Source: Kitasatospora albolonga (GTDB lineage Bacteria > Actinomycetota > Actinomycetes > Streptomycetales > Streptomycetaceae). From it: a stretch of 64,000 nt of DNA. The number at the start of each line of letters is the position of its first letter. Position 1 is the first letter of the stretch. Positions 1 to 8,503 of the stretch are shown here, piece after piece. Under the pieces are notes generated by a model. It did no database searches, was not told the DNA's origin, and saw nothing but the letters and a program-made list of their open reading frames with translations. The DNA lies in NCBI GenBank assembly GCA_002082585.1, contig CP020563.1, forward strand, positions 62,001 through 126,000, read 5' to 3'. Both the position numbers and the translations under genes were made by a program.

Positions 1-411
1 CAGAACGCGGGCAGCGGCGCCTGCCTCGACGCCGCCGACTGGGGTACGGGGGACGGCACCGCGCTCCAGCAGTGGGCCTGCGGGACCGGGGCCAACCAGA
101 GCTGGCAGTTCCGGCCGACGGGCGGTGGCCACTACCAGGTGGTGAACCGGCACAACGCGAAGGTCTGGGACGTGGACGGCGGCGCCGGGGCCACCGCCGA
201 CGGCACCCGGGTCCACCTGTGGTCCTCCGTCGGCTCCGCCAACCAGCAGTGGCGCCCCGAGCCCCTGGGCACCACCGGCCGGTACCGCTTCGTCGCCCGC
301 CACAGCGGCAAGTGCCTCACCGTCAACAGCTCCTCCACGGCCGACGGCGCGAGGCTCTCGCAGCAGCCGTGCGGCGGCTCCCCGGCCCAGGCGTTCGCCC
401 TGACCGGCTGA
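1..411 (+). CDS. Ricin-type beta-trefoil lectin domain, C-terminal end of a secreted protein (partial)
   Basis: The frame is open from the first base, so this is the 3' end of a gene that begins to the left. The 136 visible residues are a ricin B-like carbohydrate-binding module: QQW at residues 23-25, NQSW at 32-35, HLW at 72-74 and NQQW at 81-84 are the QxW-type signatures, and the paired cysteines (8/27 and 105/114) have the spacing seen in trefoil subdomains. In Streptomyces such modules usually sit at the C-terminus of secreted glycoside hydrolases and tether the enzyme to polysaccharide. The catalytic part lies outside the window, so the enzyme cannot be named. Confidence 0.9.
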   Translation, partial: QNAGSGACLDAADWGTGDGTALQQWACGTGANQSWQFRPTGGGHYQVVNRHNAKVWDVDGGAGATADGTRVHLWSSVGSANQQWRPEPLGTTGRYRFVARHSGKCLTVNSSSTADGARLSQQPCGGSPAQAFALTG

Positions 412-482
412 CGCGGCGGAACCGGAGGCGCCCGGCCCCTCCGTCATGCGGGGCCCGGAGAAGGCGCGGCTCCGGTCCCCGC

Positions 483-2621
483 TCACGGCCCCCGGCCGCC
501 CGGGGAGTCCCAACCGCCCCGGGACTCCGGACCGTCCTGGGAGTCCCGGGAGTCAGGACCGTACGGCGGCGGTGACAGCGAGGACTCGACCAGGGCGAGC
601 TGCTGGGCGAGGCTCGTCAGCCACACCTCCAGGTCGACGGAGAGCACCGTCGGCGGCTCGGCCCCCGGTGCGGTCCGGCGCCCGGGGACCGGCCGCTCCC
701 CGGTCATCCGCGAGGCGATCCGATCGGCTTCAGCCACCAGCTCCGCCGCCCCGGCCGCCACCCGCGCCGCGTCCTCGTCCGACGCGCCGGGCGCCGGGCG
801 CAGCCCGAAGCGCCGCAGCCAGTGGGCACCGAGGAGCATGTGGTTCGACACGATGAGCGTCGCGTGCCAGTCGGTACGGGCGTCCTCCGGGACGTCCGAG
901 GACTCGCTGCGGTACTGGGCGTACGCCGCCTCGGCGAGGCGCAGCCGGTGGGCGGCAGGCAGGGTGTGCGGCGAGGCCCGCGAACCGCCCGGCCGCTCCA
1001 GCAGCGCCCGGGCCGTCGGCTCCACCAGCGCGGCGCACGAGCGCAGCAGCTCCGCCATGGCCCGGCGCACCTCCCGCCGCGCCCCGGCCGGCCAGGCCAG
1101 CAGCCCGCACAGCAGCCCGATCACGCTGCCGGTGACGACATCGATCATCCGCGCCTCGGAGAGCCGCCAGGTGACGGGCTCGATCTGGGCGAACGCGGTG
1201 GCGACGACCAGCGTGAACAGCCCCTGGGCGTACGCGACGCCGAGCAGCGGCCCCAGGGCGAACGCCGCCAGCATCACCGGGGCGAGCAGAGCGGCGTACG
1301 CGTCGGTGTGCGGGCCCAGCCAGATCAGGAGCGCCCCCGCCACGAGCGCCCCGGCCGCGTTCCCCGCCACCGCCAGGCGGACCGTCCGCCAGGTCGCGCC
1401 CGCCGTCGTCCGGCCGAGGGTCAGGACGGCCAGCAGCACCCAGAAGCCGTGGGCCAGGTCGAGGGAACCGGCCACCGCGCGGGCGGCGGCGAGTCCGAGC
1501 GCGGTCCGTACGGCGTTCTGGAACAGCACCGACCGGAACGTCACGTTGCCTGCGACGCGCCGGGCCCACAGCCTGGGCGTGGACAGCTCCGCGTACCAGA
1601 ACAGCTCGCGCGGGACGGCCGGAGCGGTGGGCCTGCCGTGCGCGGCGATGTCGGTGGTGACCTCCACCATCCGCGCCGATTCGGCCAGCGCCAGCACCCG
1701 CGACCGCCGCCGCTCCACGGCGACCGGGGGCCGTTCGCCGGGCGGTCCGGACGCCCCGCGTACGCGCTCCGCCTGGAAGTCCCGCATCGCCGCCTCCAGG
1801 GCCCCGGCCGGGGGCGGGCCGCCGCCGGTGCGCAGGAGGCGGGCGCAGTCGGTGCACAGCCCGGCGACGCGCTCCAGGAGGGCGGCGGAGGCGGGGTCGG
1901 CGGCCGGTGGGGCCTCGGCGAGCGTGGCGAGCTGGTTCAGGAGTCTGCGGACCGTACGGCCCGCCTGTTCCAGCGCACGGTCCGTGCGCCCCGCGCCCGC
2001 CGGGCGTTCGGCGGGCGGTACGGCGGACAGCCGCAGCTTCGCCCCGGTCTCGCGCAGCCTCTCCGGTGGTACGCCGCCGGGGGCGGTACCCCGGGCGGCC
2101 TCGTCGAGGGCGCAGGCCAGCCGTTCCCGGTAGGACGCGGCGGGCGGATCGGGCAGCAGGACCTCGCACACCGCGAGGAGCAGCAGGCCCGCGGTCAGCC
2201 CGGCCAGCCGTTCGCCGAGGCTGTCGGGGGCGTACGGCGGAAAGCAGGCGAGGATGTAGAAGAGCTGGAGGCCCGGGGCGACTCCGGCGGGGCGCGGGCC
2301 GCCCACGGCGGCGAACGCCAGCAGGAAGCCGACGACGAGCATGCCGCCGACGGCCGCCCAGGTGTCCACGGCGAGCAGGGTGCCGAGGGCCGTCAGGGCG
2401 AGGGCCGGGGGGAGCGCCCGCAGCATGGCGGAGGCGCGCTGGCGGCCGGAGCCCGGGACGGGCGAGAGCAGGCCGAGGGCGATGGGAGCGAAGAGGGCGT
2501 ACAGGGCGGGGACCGGGAGCCCGGCCGCGTACAGCAGGGGGTAGAACCCGGCGCTCGCCGCGACGGTGACCCGGACGGCCCGGCGGAGAACGGCCGCCCG
2601 CCGCTCCCCGGCGGGGATCAC
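483..2621 (-). CDS. FUSC-family integral membrane protein
   Basis: This 712-residue protein has two blocks of hydrophobic helices, about residues 10-150 and 370-520, separated by hydrophilic arginine-rich segments. That is the architecture of the fusaric-acid-resistance (FUSC/YccS) family, putative efflux or aromatic-acid exporters of the inner membrane. The second block (start VLFQNAVRTALGLAAARAV) is the most family-like part. I chose the GTG at 2621 because a GGAGGGGGGAG ribosome-binding site lies directly upstream and because membrane sequence starts about ten residues later. The frame stays open another 440 bases upstream, but only through arginine/proline-rich, repeat-encoded sequence. 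The GTG overlaps the TGA of a short upstream ORF (GTGA), which suggests coupled translation. The substrate cannot be read from sequence. Confidence 0.85.
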   Translation of the reverse strand: MIPAGERRAAVLRRAVRVTVAASAGFYPLLYAAGLPVPALYALFAPIALGLLSPVPGSGRQRASAMLRALPPALALTALGTLLAVDTWAAVGGMLVVGFLLAFAAVGGPRPAGVAPGLQLFYILACFPPYAPDSLGERLAGLTAGLLLLAVCEVLLPDPPAASYRERLACALDEAARGTAPGGVPPERLRETGAKLRLSAVPPAERPAGAGRTDRALEQAGRTVRRLLNQLATLAEAPPAADPASAALLERVAGLCTDCARLLRTGGGPPPAGALEAAMRDFQAERVRGASGPPGERPPVAVERRRSRVLALAESARMVEVTTDIAAHGRPTAPAVPRELFWYAELSTPRLWARRVAGNVTFRSVLFQNAVRTALGLAAARAVAGSLDLAHGFWVLLAVLTLGRTTAGATWRTVRLAVAGNAAGALVAGALLIWLGPHTDAYAALLAPVMLAAFALGPLLGVAYAQGLFTLVVATAFAQIEPVTWRLSEARMIDVVTGSVIGLLCGLLAWPAGARREVRRAMAELLRSCAALVEPTARALLERPGGSRASPHTLPAAHRLRLAEAAYAQYRSESSDVPEDARTDWHATLIVSNHMLLGAHWLRRFGLRPAPGASDEDAARVAAGAAELVAEADRIASRMTGERPVPGRRTAPGAEPPTVLSVDLEVWLTSLAQQLALVESSLSPPPYGPDSRDSQDGPESRGGWDSPGGRGP

Positions 2622-2818
2622 CTCCCCCCTCCGCCCGGACCGGCCCCTTCGCCCGGCCCCGCGCGGAGGGGGGCTGCGGGGTGCGGGGGTGCGCTCGTGG
2701 TCTCGCTTACGGGAGGCAGGGGTTCGCGTACGAGGAGCGGGGATGCGCTCGTGCCGTCCGTGTCGGTGGCCGCCGGGTGCGGGGTTTCGCGTACCGGTGG
2801 CGGCTGTGCGGCGTTCAT
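2618..2818 (-). CDS. Possible 66-residue leader ORF overlapping the FUSC gene
   Basis: An ATG at 2818 is preceded by AAAGGAG at nine bases' distance, and the frame runs 66 codons to a TGA that shares bases with the GTG start of the FUSC gene. The product is rich in proline, threonine and glycine (start MNAAQPPPVRETPHPAA) and has no domain I recognise. A good ribosome-binding site plus a GTGA junction is typical of translationally coupled Streptomyces genes, so this may be a leader or a small real protein. It may also be chance in G+C-rich DNA: the composition is low-complexity and I know no homologue. Confidence 0.35.
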   Translation of the reverse strand: MNAAQPPPVRETPHPAATDTDGTSASPLLVREPLPPVSETTSAPPHPAAPLRAGPGEGAGPGGGGR

Positions 2819-3152
2819 GCGGCACGCTCCTTTCCGGACCTCGGGTCTCCGGCCTCCCGGCCCCGGACCTTTGGCCTCCCGGGCCCCGGGCCCCAGACCG
2901 CCGGATCTCCGAACTTCCGGTTTCCTGACCTCCGGGCCTCCGAACCTCGGTTTCCGGCTTTCCGGCCTTCCGACTTTCCGGCCTCCCGGTCCTCGGGCCG
3001 TCCAGCCCTCGGGCCGTCCGGCTGAGGCCCGCTCCGCCGTCGGCCGCTGTCCCTCCCGCCATTGTCGGCCCGCTCCGGGCCGCTCGCCCGCCCGCTCGCT
3101 CACGACGGCGGGCGGGCGCGTGAAGGGCACCCGGTAGCCGGGCCCGGAGCGC
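2819..3152. repeat. Gene-free stretch of degenerate short purine/pyrimidine repeats
   Basis: About 330 bases without a credible gene. From about 2825 to 3020 the + strand is an array of imperfect 8-12 base units around TCCGGCCTCC, varying between TTCCGGCTTTCC, CTCCGGGCCTCC and CCTCGGGCCG. Read on the - strand the units are GGAGGCCGGA-like. Open frames through this block give Arg/Pro/Gly-rich repeats and are best read as by-products of the repeat. It lies directly upstream of the leader ORF and the FUSC gene, and so would include their promoter. Confidence 0.6.
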
Positions 3153-4193
3153 TCAGATCGTCGCGGTGTCGATCACGAAGCGGTAGCGGACGTCGCTCGT
3201 GAGGACCCGCTCGTACGCCTCGTTGACCCGGTCCGCCGCGATCACCTCGATCTCGGCGCCCAGACCGTGCACGGCGCAGAAGTCCAGCATCTCCTGGGTC
3301 TCCGCGATGCCGCCGATCATCGAGCCCGCCAGCGCCTTGTTGCCGCCGATCAGGGAGAAGAGGTTCAGCGCGACCGGCTCCTCGGGCGCGCCCACGTTGA
3401 CGAGGGTGCCCTCGGTCCTCAGCAGGTCCAGGTAGGCGCCGAAGTCCAGCGGGGCAGAGACGGTGGAGAGAACGAGGTCGAAGGTTCCGGCCAGCTCCTC
3501 GAAGGTCGTGGGGTCGCTGGTCGCGTAGTAGTGGTCGGCGCCCAGCTTGAGGCCGTCGTCCTTCTTGCGCAGCGACTGGGAGAGGACCGTGACCTCGGCG
3601 CCGAGCGCGTGCGCGATCTTGACGGCCATGTGGCCGAGACCTCCGAGCCCGACGACCGCGACCTTCTTGCCGGGGCCCGCGCCCCAGCGCCTGAGCGGGG
3701 AGTACGTGGTGATGCCCGCGCACAGCAGCGGTGCGGCCTCGTCCAGGGCGATGCCCTCGGGGATGGAGACGACGAACCCCTCGGTCACGACGATGTGCGT
3801 CGAGTAGCCGCCGTAGGTCGGCTCGCCGCTCCGGTCGAGGGCGTTGTACGTCTGGGTGCTCCCCTCGGCGCAGTGCTGTTCGCGGCCGATCAGACAGGCG
3901 TCGCACGTTCCGCAGGAGTCGACCAGGCAGCCGACGCCGACGCGGTCGCCGACCGCGAACCGGGTGACGCCGGGCCCCGTCTCCGTGACGATCCCGGCGA
4001 TCTCGTGGCCGGGCACCATCGGGAAGATGCCCTCGCCCCAGCCGTCGCGGGCCTGGTGGATGTCGGAGTGGCAGATGCCCGCGAACTTGATGTCGATGAG
4101 GACGTCGAACTCGCCCACCGGGCGGCGCTCGATCGTGGTGCGCTCCAGCGGGGCCTTGGCGCGGGGAGCGGCGTAAGCGGCAACGGTGGTCAT
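3153..4193 (-). CDS. Zinc-dependent NAD(P) alcohol dehydrogenase (CAD-type)
   Basis: A 346-residue medium-chain dehydrogenase that should interconvert aldehydes and alcohols in the cytoplasm. The catalytic-zinc region reads GICHSDIH (Cys41, His42) and GHE at 62-64. The four structural-zinc cysteines are 94, 97, 100 and 108 in the CGTCDAC...QHC pattern. The nucleotide-binding loop is [11 protein letters not shown] near residue 180. Length and motif order match the cinnamyl-alcohol-dehydrogenase/YahK group. The ATG at 4193 has AGAGGAG about ten bases upstream. The gene is transcribed away from the MmyB-like regulator at 4347, and the 150-base gap must hold both promoters, so that regulator is a plausible controller of this gene. 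Confidence 0.93.
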   Translation of the reverse strand: MTTVAAYAAPRAKAPLERTTIERRPVGEFDVLIDIKFAGICHSDIHQARDGWGEGIFPMVPGHEIAGIVTETGPGVTRFAVGDRVGVGCLVDSCGTCDACLIGREQHCAEGSTQTYNALDRSGEPTYGGYSTHIVVTEGFVVSIPEGIALDEAAPLLCAGITTYSPLRRWGAGPGKKVAVVGLGGLGHMAVKIAHALGAEVTVLSQSLRKKDDGLKLGADHYYATSDPTTFEELAGTFDLVLSTVSAPLDFGAYLDLLRTEGTLVNVGAPEEPVALNLFSLIGGNKALAGSMIGGIAETQEMLDFCAVHGLGAEIEVIAADRVNEAYERVLTSDVRYRFVIDTATI

Positions 4194-4346
4194 GCCGGAG
4201 GTTCTCCTCTGGGTGATGCGGTAGGAACGTCTCCCAGCATCGGGGGCCGGGCCGGGTTCACCCAGGTCACCGTTGTGCCTACGTCCGGTGGTCCTACTAC
4301 TGGCGGGGACAGGCTCCCGCGCGTACGACCAGGAATAATGGGGTGC

Positions 4347-5246
4347 ATGGACGATCAGCCCGAAGCCGCCGCCCCCGAGCCGCTCGACCGGCGCGCCGAG
4401 CTCAGCGAGTTCCTGCGCACCCGGCGGGCCCGGCTCCGGCCGCAGGACGTGGGGCTGCCGGAGTTCGGGCGGGCCCGCCGGGTGCCGGGGCTGCGGCGGG
4501 AGGAGCTTGCGCAGCTGGCCGGGGTCTCCGTGGCGTACTACACCCGGCTGGAACAGGGCAACGGGCGCAATGTGTCGGCCGAGGTGCTCGACGCGATCGC
4601 CCGCGCGCTGCGGCTCAGCGACGCCGAGCACGCGCACCTCACGCACCTGGCGAAACCGGCCCGGCACAAGGGGAGGCGCCGCCCGGCCAGAGTGCAGCGG
4701 GTGCGGACGGGGCTGCTCCACCTCCTCGACAGCATGGAGGGCGTTCCCGCGTACGTGCACGGGGCCCGCTCCGACATCCTGGCCTGGAACCCGATGGCGG
4801 CGGCGGTGTTCGGTGACTGGGGCGCGCTGCCGCCCGAGGAGCGGAACTGGGCGCGGCTGGTGTTCCTCTCCCCTGCCTGCCAGGACCTGTTCGTGGAGTG
4901 GGACTCCAAAGCCTCGGACATGGTCAGCTATCTGCGCCTGTACGCGGGCTGCCACCCGGACGATCCCCGGCTCTCCGCGCTGGTGGGCGAACTCTCGGTG
5001 AAGAGCGAGGAGTTCAGGCGGCTGTGGGCCACGCACAACGTGAAGGAGAAGGGGCACGGCACAAAGCTGATCCGGCATCCGCTCGTCGGGGACATGTCCC
5101 TGTCGTACGAGACGCTGCATCTGCCGGACGACCAGGAGCAGTGCCTGGTCACCTATCACGCGGAACCGGGGTCGGCGTCAGCCCAGGCGCTGCGCCTGCT
5201 GGCGAGCTGGGGCGCGGACGCGAGCCGGGCGCCCACCGGCGCGTAG
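4347..5246 (+). CDS. Xre-family regulator with MmyB-like ligand-binding domain
   Basis: A 299-residue transcription factor. Residues about 50-90 form an Xre helix-turn-helix ([23 protein letters not shown]). The rest matches the MmyB-like PAS-type domain seen in many actinobacterial regulators ([15 protein letters not shown] near 145, [17 protein letters not shown] near 255), thought to bind a fatty-acid-like ligand. It is divergent from the alcohol dehydrogenase at 3153-4193; members of this group often repress an adjacent short-chain or alcohol dehydrogenase. An ATG three codons upstream (4338) is in frame and cannot be excluded. No clear ribosome-binding site precedes either, so the message may be nearly leaderless. 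Confidence 0.9.
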   Translation: MDDQPEAAAPEPLDRRAELSEFLRTRRARLRPQDVGLPEFGRARRVPGLRREELAQLAGVSVAYYTRLEQGNGRNVSAEVLDAIARALRLSDAEHAHLTHLAKPARHKGRRRPARVQRVRTGLLHLLDSMEGVPAYVHGARSDILAWNPMAAAVFGDWGALPPEERNWARLVFLSPACQDLFVEWDSKASDMVSYLRLYAGCHPDDPRLSALVGELSVKSEEFRRLWATHNVKEKGHGTKLIRHPLVGDMSLSYETLHLPDDQEQCLVTYHAEPGSASAQALRLLASWGADASRAPTGA

Positions 5247-5366
5247 GGAGGGTTCGCCGGCCGGCCCGCCCTCGCGTTCGGCCTCCTGCACCCGCCCTCG
5301 TGCCGGCCGCTCTCTCCCGCCCCTCGCGTCGGCCGCCCGCTCCCGGCCCTCGTGCCGGCCGTCCGG

Positions 5367-6224
5367 TCAGGTCCCGGCGAACGCTCCGGCGTGGTCCGCC
5401 GCCCAGGTGCGGAACGTCCTGGCGGGGCGGCCCGTCAGCTTCTCGACGGTCGGCACCACGGCCGCCTTCGCTCCCGCCCGCTGGCGCTCCGCGCTCTCCA
5501 GGAACGCCTCGGCCACCGGGCGCGGGTACTTCGCGAGGAGCGCCTCGCGCGCCCGGTCCGGGGTCAGCTCCTCGAAACGCAACGGGCGCCCCAGCGCCTC
5601 GGCGAGCTGTTCGGTCTGTTCGCGCGCGGTGATGGCCTCCGGCCCCGACACCGCGTACGTCCGCCCCTCGTGGCCCGTCCCGGTGAGGGCGGCGACCGCC
5701 ACCGCCGCGACGTCCCGGGGGTCGACGCAGGCGACCGGCGATGTGCCGTACAGGGCCCGGACCACTCCCTCCGACCGGATGCCGGGTGCCCAGGACAGTG
5801 TGTTGGACATGAACGTCCTGGGGCGGACGAACGTCCAGGGAACCCCGGAGTCCCGGACGGCCTGTTCGTTGCCGCGCTGGAGGCGGGTGATGAAGTCGTC
5901 GGCGTCCGGTTCCTCCACCGCCATCATGGACAGCTTCACGAGACGGCGGACGCCCGCGGCGGCGGACGCCGTCGCGACCCTCTCGTCATCGGGCTCCGTG
6001 GGGCTGTTCGTCACCAGGAACACCGCGTCGACCCCCCGCAGCGCCCTGTCGAGGGAGTCCCGGTCGCCGTACTCCCCCGCCACGACGTCGACCTCGGGCC
6101 CCCGCACCGCCACACGCTCCGGGCGACGGGCCAGAATGCGCACCGGCCCGGTGCCCGCCAGCAGACCGGCGACCTCGCGTCCCACCGCTCCGGTCGCTCC
6201 CGTCACCAGAATCACCGCGCACAC
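5367..6224 (-). CDS. NmrA-like NAD(P)-binding reductase, possibly butenolide reductase
   Basis: A 285-residue Rossmann-fold protein of the atypical short-chain dehydrogenase (NmrA/TMR) group. It begins with the nucleotide-binding motif GATGAVGREVAGLL at about residue 8 and carries FVRPRTFMSN and AVSGPEAIT further on. It lacks the YxxxK catalytic pair of classical SDRs, as is usual here. It lies 81 bases downstream of the afsA-like gene on the same strand. In S. griseus, afsA is followed by bprA, a reductase acting on the butenolide intermediate of A-factor synthesis, so the same role is a reasonable inference. A general quinone or flavin reductase role is the alternative. Confidence 0.82.
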   Translation of the reverse strand: MCAVILVTGATGAVGREVAGLLAGTGPVRILARRPERVAVRGPEVDVVAGEYGDRDSLDRALRGVDAVFLVTNSPTEPDDERVATASAAAGVRRLVKLSMMAVEEPDADDFITRLQRGNEQAVRDSGVPWTFVRPRTFMSNTLSWAPGIRSEGVVRALYGTSPVACVDPRDVAAVAVAALTGTGHEGRTYAVSGPEAITAREQTEQLAEALGRPLRFEELTPDRAREALLAKYPRPVAEAFLESAERQRAGAKAAVVPTVEKLTGRPARTFRTWAADHAGAFAGT

Positions 6225-6305
6225 CCCTCACACACCGTCATCAACATGGTTCCACCCACCGCTCACCGCCCCCGGCGCAGGACTTCCGGGGTTCCGGAAT
6301 CCGGG

Positions 6306-7256
6306 TCAGCGCGCCCCCAGAGGGCCCGACAGCACCGTCACGAAGACCGGCTCACCGTCCTGGTGGCCCGTCACCCGTATTCTCGCCCGGCCCGGCGCCG
6401 CGCCCGGCAGCACCTCCGCACCGATCGAGCACGGGCTGCCGAACTCCGCGTACCGGTGGAACCGTGTGGTGCCCTCGGCGGGGACGAACCCGCCCTCCCC
6501 CACCACCAGGCACGCGGCCTGCCGTGCCGCCTCCAGCAGCAGCATGCCCGGCACATGGTCGTTGGGCCGCTGGAACAGCGTCGGATGGCGGGTGTCCACC
6601 CGTAGCTCCCAGACGCCTTCGCGCGGGCTCTCCGACAGCACCACGTCCACCGCCCTGGCGCGGCCCGCCCGGGCCGCGGGAACGGGTGCCGTCCGGGGTA
6701 TCACCTCGCCGGGCGCGGCGGCCCCGCGGCGCATCCGCTGGTAGACGCGGGGGCTGGTGAACCTCGTGGCCCCCATTCCCGTCGCGACCAGCTGCCCCGC
6801 CCGGTGCACCACCCAGTCCACCCGCCCCTGGACCGGCAGCCCGCCGCGCCACTTGAGCTCGGAGCAGGTGACCTCCACATCGATCACGGTGGGCAGGCCG
6901 CCCACCTCCAGGTGGTCGGGGTCGGTCGCGTAGTCCAGGTCGGCCATCAGGAAGTGGTGGCCGACCGGGACTCCGTACCCGGCGTGGAAGGCGAGCATCG
7001 CCGCCTGCCGCATCGCCTCCGTGACCAGGAGGGGGTCATGCCGGTCGGCTCCCACCGGGGCGAAGAACGGGTGGTCGTGCGGGAGCACCGCCTCCACGGA
7101 GAACCGGTCCGGTCCCAGCTTTTCCCAACTGCGCGGAAAAGCGTCCTCCGGCCTGCTCCTGTGCACCAGATCCATTCCCACCGGATGGACCACTCGGACC
7201 TCCGAACCCACGGCCGACGCCGGTACAGGGCCGGTCAACACTGCTGCTTCGGGCAC
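6306..7256 (-). CDS. AfsA/ScbA-type gamma-butyrolactone biosynthesis protein
   Basis: This 316-residue protein matches ScbA/AfsA from end to end. It starts V(M)PEAAVLTG and has LPHDHPFFAPVGADRHDPLL near residue 70, and HPTLFQRPNDHVPGMLLLEA near 240. These are the two A-factor (hot-dog-like) repeats of the family. AfsA joins a beta-ketoacyl chain from ACP to dihydroxyacetone phosphate, the first step in making the diffusible signals that trigger antibiotic production and development. The GTG at 7256 reproduces the known N-terminus of ScbA, so I prefer it to upstream starts. The gene is probably co-transcribed with the downstream reductase. No TetR-type receptor gene (ScbR/ArpA) lies beside it, which is unusual. 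Confidence 0.92.
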   Translation of the reverse strand: MPEAAVLTGPVPASAVGSEVRVVHPVGMDLVHRSRPEDAFPRSWEKLGPDRFSVEAVLPHDHPFFAPVGADRHDPLLVTEAMRQAAMLAFHAGYGVPVGHHFLMADLDYATDPDHLEVGGLPTVIDVEVTCSELKWRGGLPVQGRVDWVVHRAGQLVATGMGATRFTSPRVYQRMRRGAAAPGEVIPRTAPVPAARAGRARAVDVVLSESPREGVWELRVDTRHPTLFQRPNDHVPGMLLLEAARQAACLVVGEGGFVPAEGTTRFHRYAEFGSPCSIGAEVLPGAAPGRARIRVTGHQDGEPVFVTVLSGPLGAR

Positions 7257-7309
7257 AACTCCCCCCCAGGGGTCATGTAATGGCGGGTCATCACCTATGG
7301 CGCGCTGAC

Positions 7310-7331
7310 AAGATACCGACTGAACGATCTT
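7310..7331 (-). promoter_or_regulatory. Possible ARE (butyrolactone-receptor operator)
   Basis: AAGAT at 7310-7314 and ATCTT at 7327-7331 are an inverted pair separated by 12 bases, with ACCGAC and GAACG between them. This vaguely resembles the 22-26 bp autoregulatory elements bound by ArpA/ScbR-type receptors, and it sits 55 bases upstream of the afsA-like GTG, where such a site would act. The half-sites are only partly symmetric. Confidence 0.3.
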
Positions 7332-7504
7332 TCTTCTATCCTCGTTCCCGTCTCCCCGGGCCTGTGGGGGGTGCGAGGTGAGCAGGCAGGACCGGGGGAT
7401 CGGCGCCCACCGGGAAATCCTGACGGCAGCGGCGGGCATGGCCTTCGGGAAACCCGGTCCGCAAGTCGCCGTCCGCAACGGAAAAGCCGAAATCGCGGGG
7501 CCCG

Positions 7505-7525
7505 GAAAAAGCGCTCCGCTTTTTC
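7505..7525. terminator. Isolated 9-bp hairpin
   Basis: GAAAAAGCG (7505-7513), loop CTC, then CGCTTTTTC (7517-7525), followed by TTTTC. The stem is perfect and A/T-capped like an intrinsic terminator, but no gene ends beside it. It could be left from a lost gene or end an unannotated small RNA. Confidence 0.4.
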
Positions 7526-7822
7526 TTTTCCCGTCGGAGAAGGAGAGCGCGTCCGGCGTTCCGGAGTTCTGGGAAACACCGTCTCCCGTTTCCGGCCGAC
7601 TTCTCGGCCGCCGGAAACCCGTGGGCAGAGGAACGCTGTTCGGCCGCCTCCACACCAGTCTCCTCACCCGTGCCGGTGTCCGTCCCTCCATGGCGCGGGC
7701 AGGCCCCGGATCGCACCGGCCCTCCGCTCGGCCGGCGGCGGACCGCCCGCGCCCTGCTCCCCCAGGCCAAACAGAACAGCGGATTCCGCCCGCGCGTCAA
7801 CCCCTGTCCCAGCGCCGAACGG

Positions 7823-8434
7823 TCAGGTGGACAGGGCCAGTCGGGCGCCGATGCCGATCATCATCACGGCCACGAGACCGTCCAGGACCCGCCACGACGA
7901 CGGGCGGGCGAGGACCCCGCTGAGCAGCCGGGCGCCGAACCCCAGGGCGGCGAACCAGCAGAGGCTGGCGGCCATCGCGCCCGCCCCGAACGTCCAGCGC
8001 AGCGATCCGCGTTCGGAGGCGATGGAGCCGAGCAGGAACACGGTGTCGAGATAGACGTGGGGGTTGAGCCAGGTCATCGCGAGGCAGGCGAGCACCGCGC
8101 CCCGCTTCGCCCCGGAGGGCGCCTCCCCGGGATGCAGGGCCGACGGGCGCAGGACCCGGCGCGCGGCGAGCACGCCGTAGCCGATCAGGAACGCGGCGCC
8201 CAGCAGGGAGACCGCGGTCAGGGCGGACGGCCAGGCCACGACGACGGCTCCGACCCCGGCGACGCCGAGGGCGATGAGCACCGCGTCGGACAGGGCGCAG
8301 ATGGCCACCACGGGGAGAACGGCCTCACGGCGGACGCCCTGGCGGAGGACCAGGGCGTTCTGGGCGCCGATGGCGACGATGAGGGAGAGGCCGGTGCCGA
8401 ATCCGGCGGCGGCGGTGGTCAGGGCATTGGTCAT
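7823..8434 (-). CDS. LysE-type basic amino acid exporter
   Basis: A 203-residue protein with about six hydrophobic helices. It has the family signatures GLSLIVAIGAQNALVLRQG near the N-terminus and LACLAMTWLNPHVYLDT in the middle. LysE/ArgO proteins export lysine and arginine when their cytoplasmic level rises. I used the ATG at 8434 because an upstream in-frame start would fall in the shared operator region. The gene is divergent from a LysR regulator of the LysG/ArgP group, and the 12-bp perfect dyad between them (8468-8499) is the obvious operator. In the known Corynebacterium system the LysG protein activates lysE with lysine or arginine as co-inducer. Confidence 0.92.
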   Translation of the reverse strand: MTNALTTAAAGFGTGLSLIVAIGAQNALVLRQGVRREAVLPVVAICALSDAVLIALGVAGVGAVVVAWPSALTAVSLLGAAFLIGYGVLAARRVLRPSALHPGEAPSGAKRGAVLACLAMTWLNPHVYLDTVFLLGSIASERGSLRWTFGAGAMAASLCWFAALGFGARLLSGVLARPSSWRVLDGLVAVMMIGIGARLALST

Positions 8435-8467
8435 GGTCCCGACGCTAGGGAGCCCCGGCATCCCTGT

Positions 8468-8499
8468 ACAGCTAATGATTCTTACGTATCATTAGCTGT
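8468..8499. promoter_or_regulatory. Perfect 12-bp inverted repeat between lysE and lysG
   Basis: ACAGCTAATGAT (8468-8479) and ATCATTAGCTGT (8488-8499) are perfect inverted copies around an 8-base spacer. The A+T content stands out from the surroundings. The repeat ends only a few bases before the LysR-type start codon, so bound regulator would cover its own transcription start. TATCAT inside the right arm can act as the -10 box of the regulator. Confidence 0.85.
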
Positions 8500-8503
8500 C
8501 GTG

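Larger units (their letters stand above)
7257..7822. other. 566-base gene-free region upstream of the afsA-like gene
   Basis: No open frame here looks like a gene on either strand. The right half is moderately repetitive (TTCCGGCC, CGGCCGACTTCTCGGCCG). The left end must contain the promoter of the afsA-like gene and includes an ARE-like element at 7310-7331. The middle holds an isolated 9-bp hairpin at 7505-7525. It may be the remains of a lost divergent gene. Confidence 0.6.

Noticed and set aside
822..3137. A 771-codon open frame on the + strand antisense to the FUSC gene
   Set aside because: It is the shadow typical of 70%+ G+C DNA: Arg/Gly/Gln-rich, no domain, and codon bias fits the - strand gene.
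6306..7691. Extended 461-codon version of the afsA-like gene
   Set aside because: The first 145 codons are unlike any AfsA and the GTG at 7256 matches the known ScbA start.
7378..7923. A 181-codon + strand frame in the empty region upstream of the afsA-like gene
   Set aside because: Composition changes along it, it runs into the lysE 3' end, and no ribosome-binding site or motif supports it.
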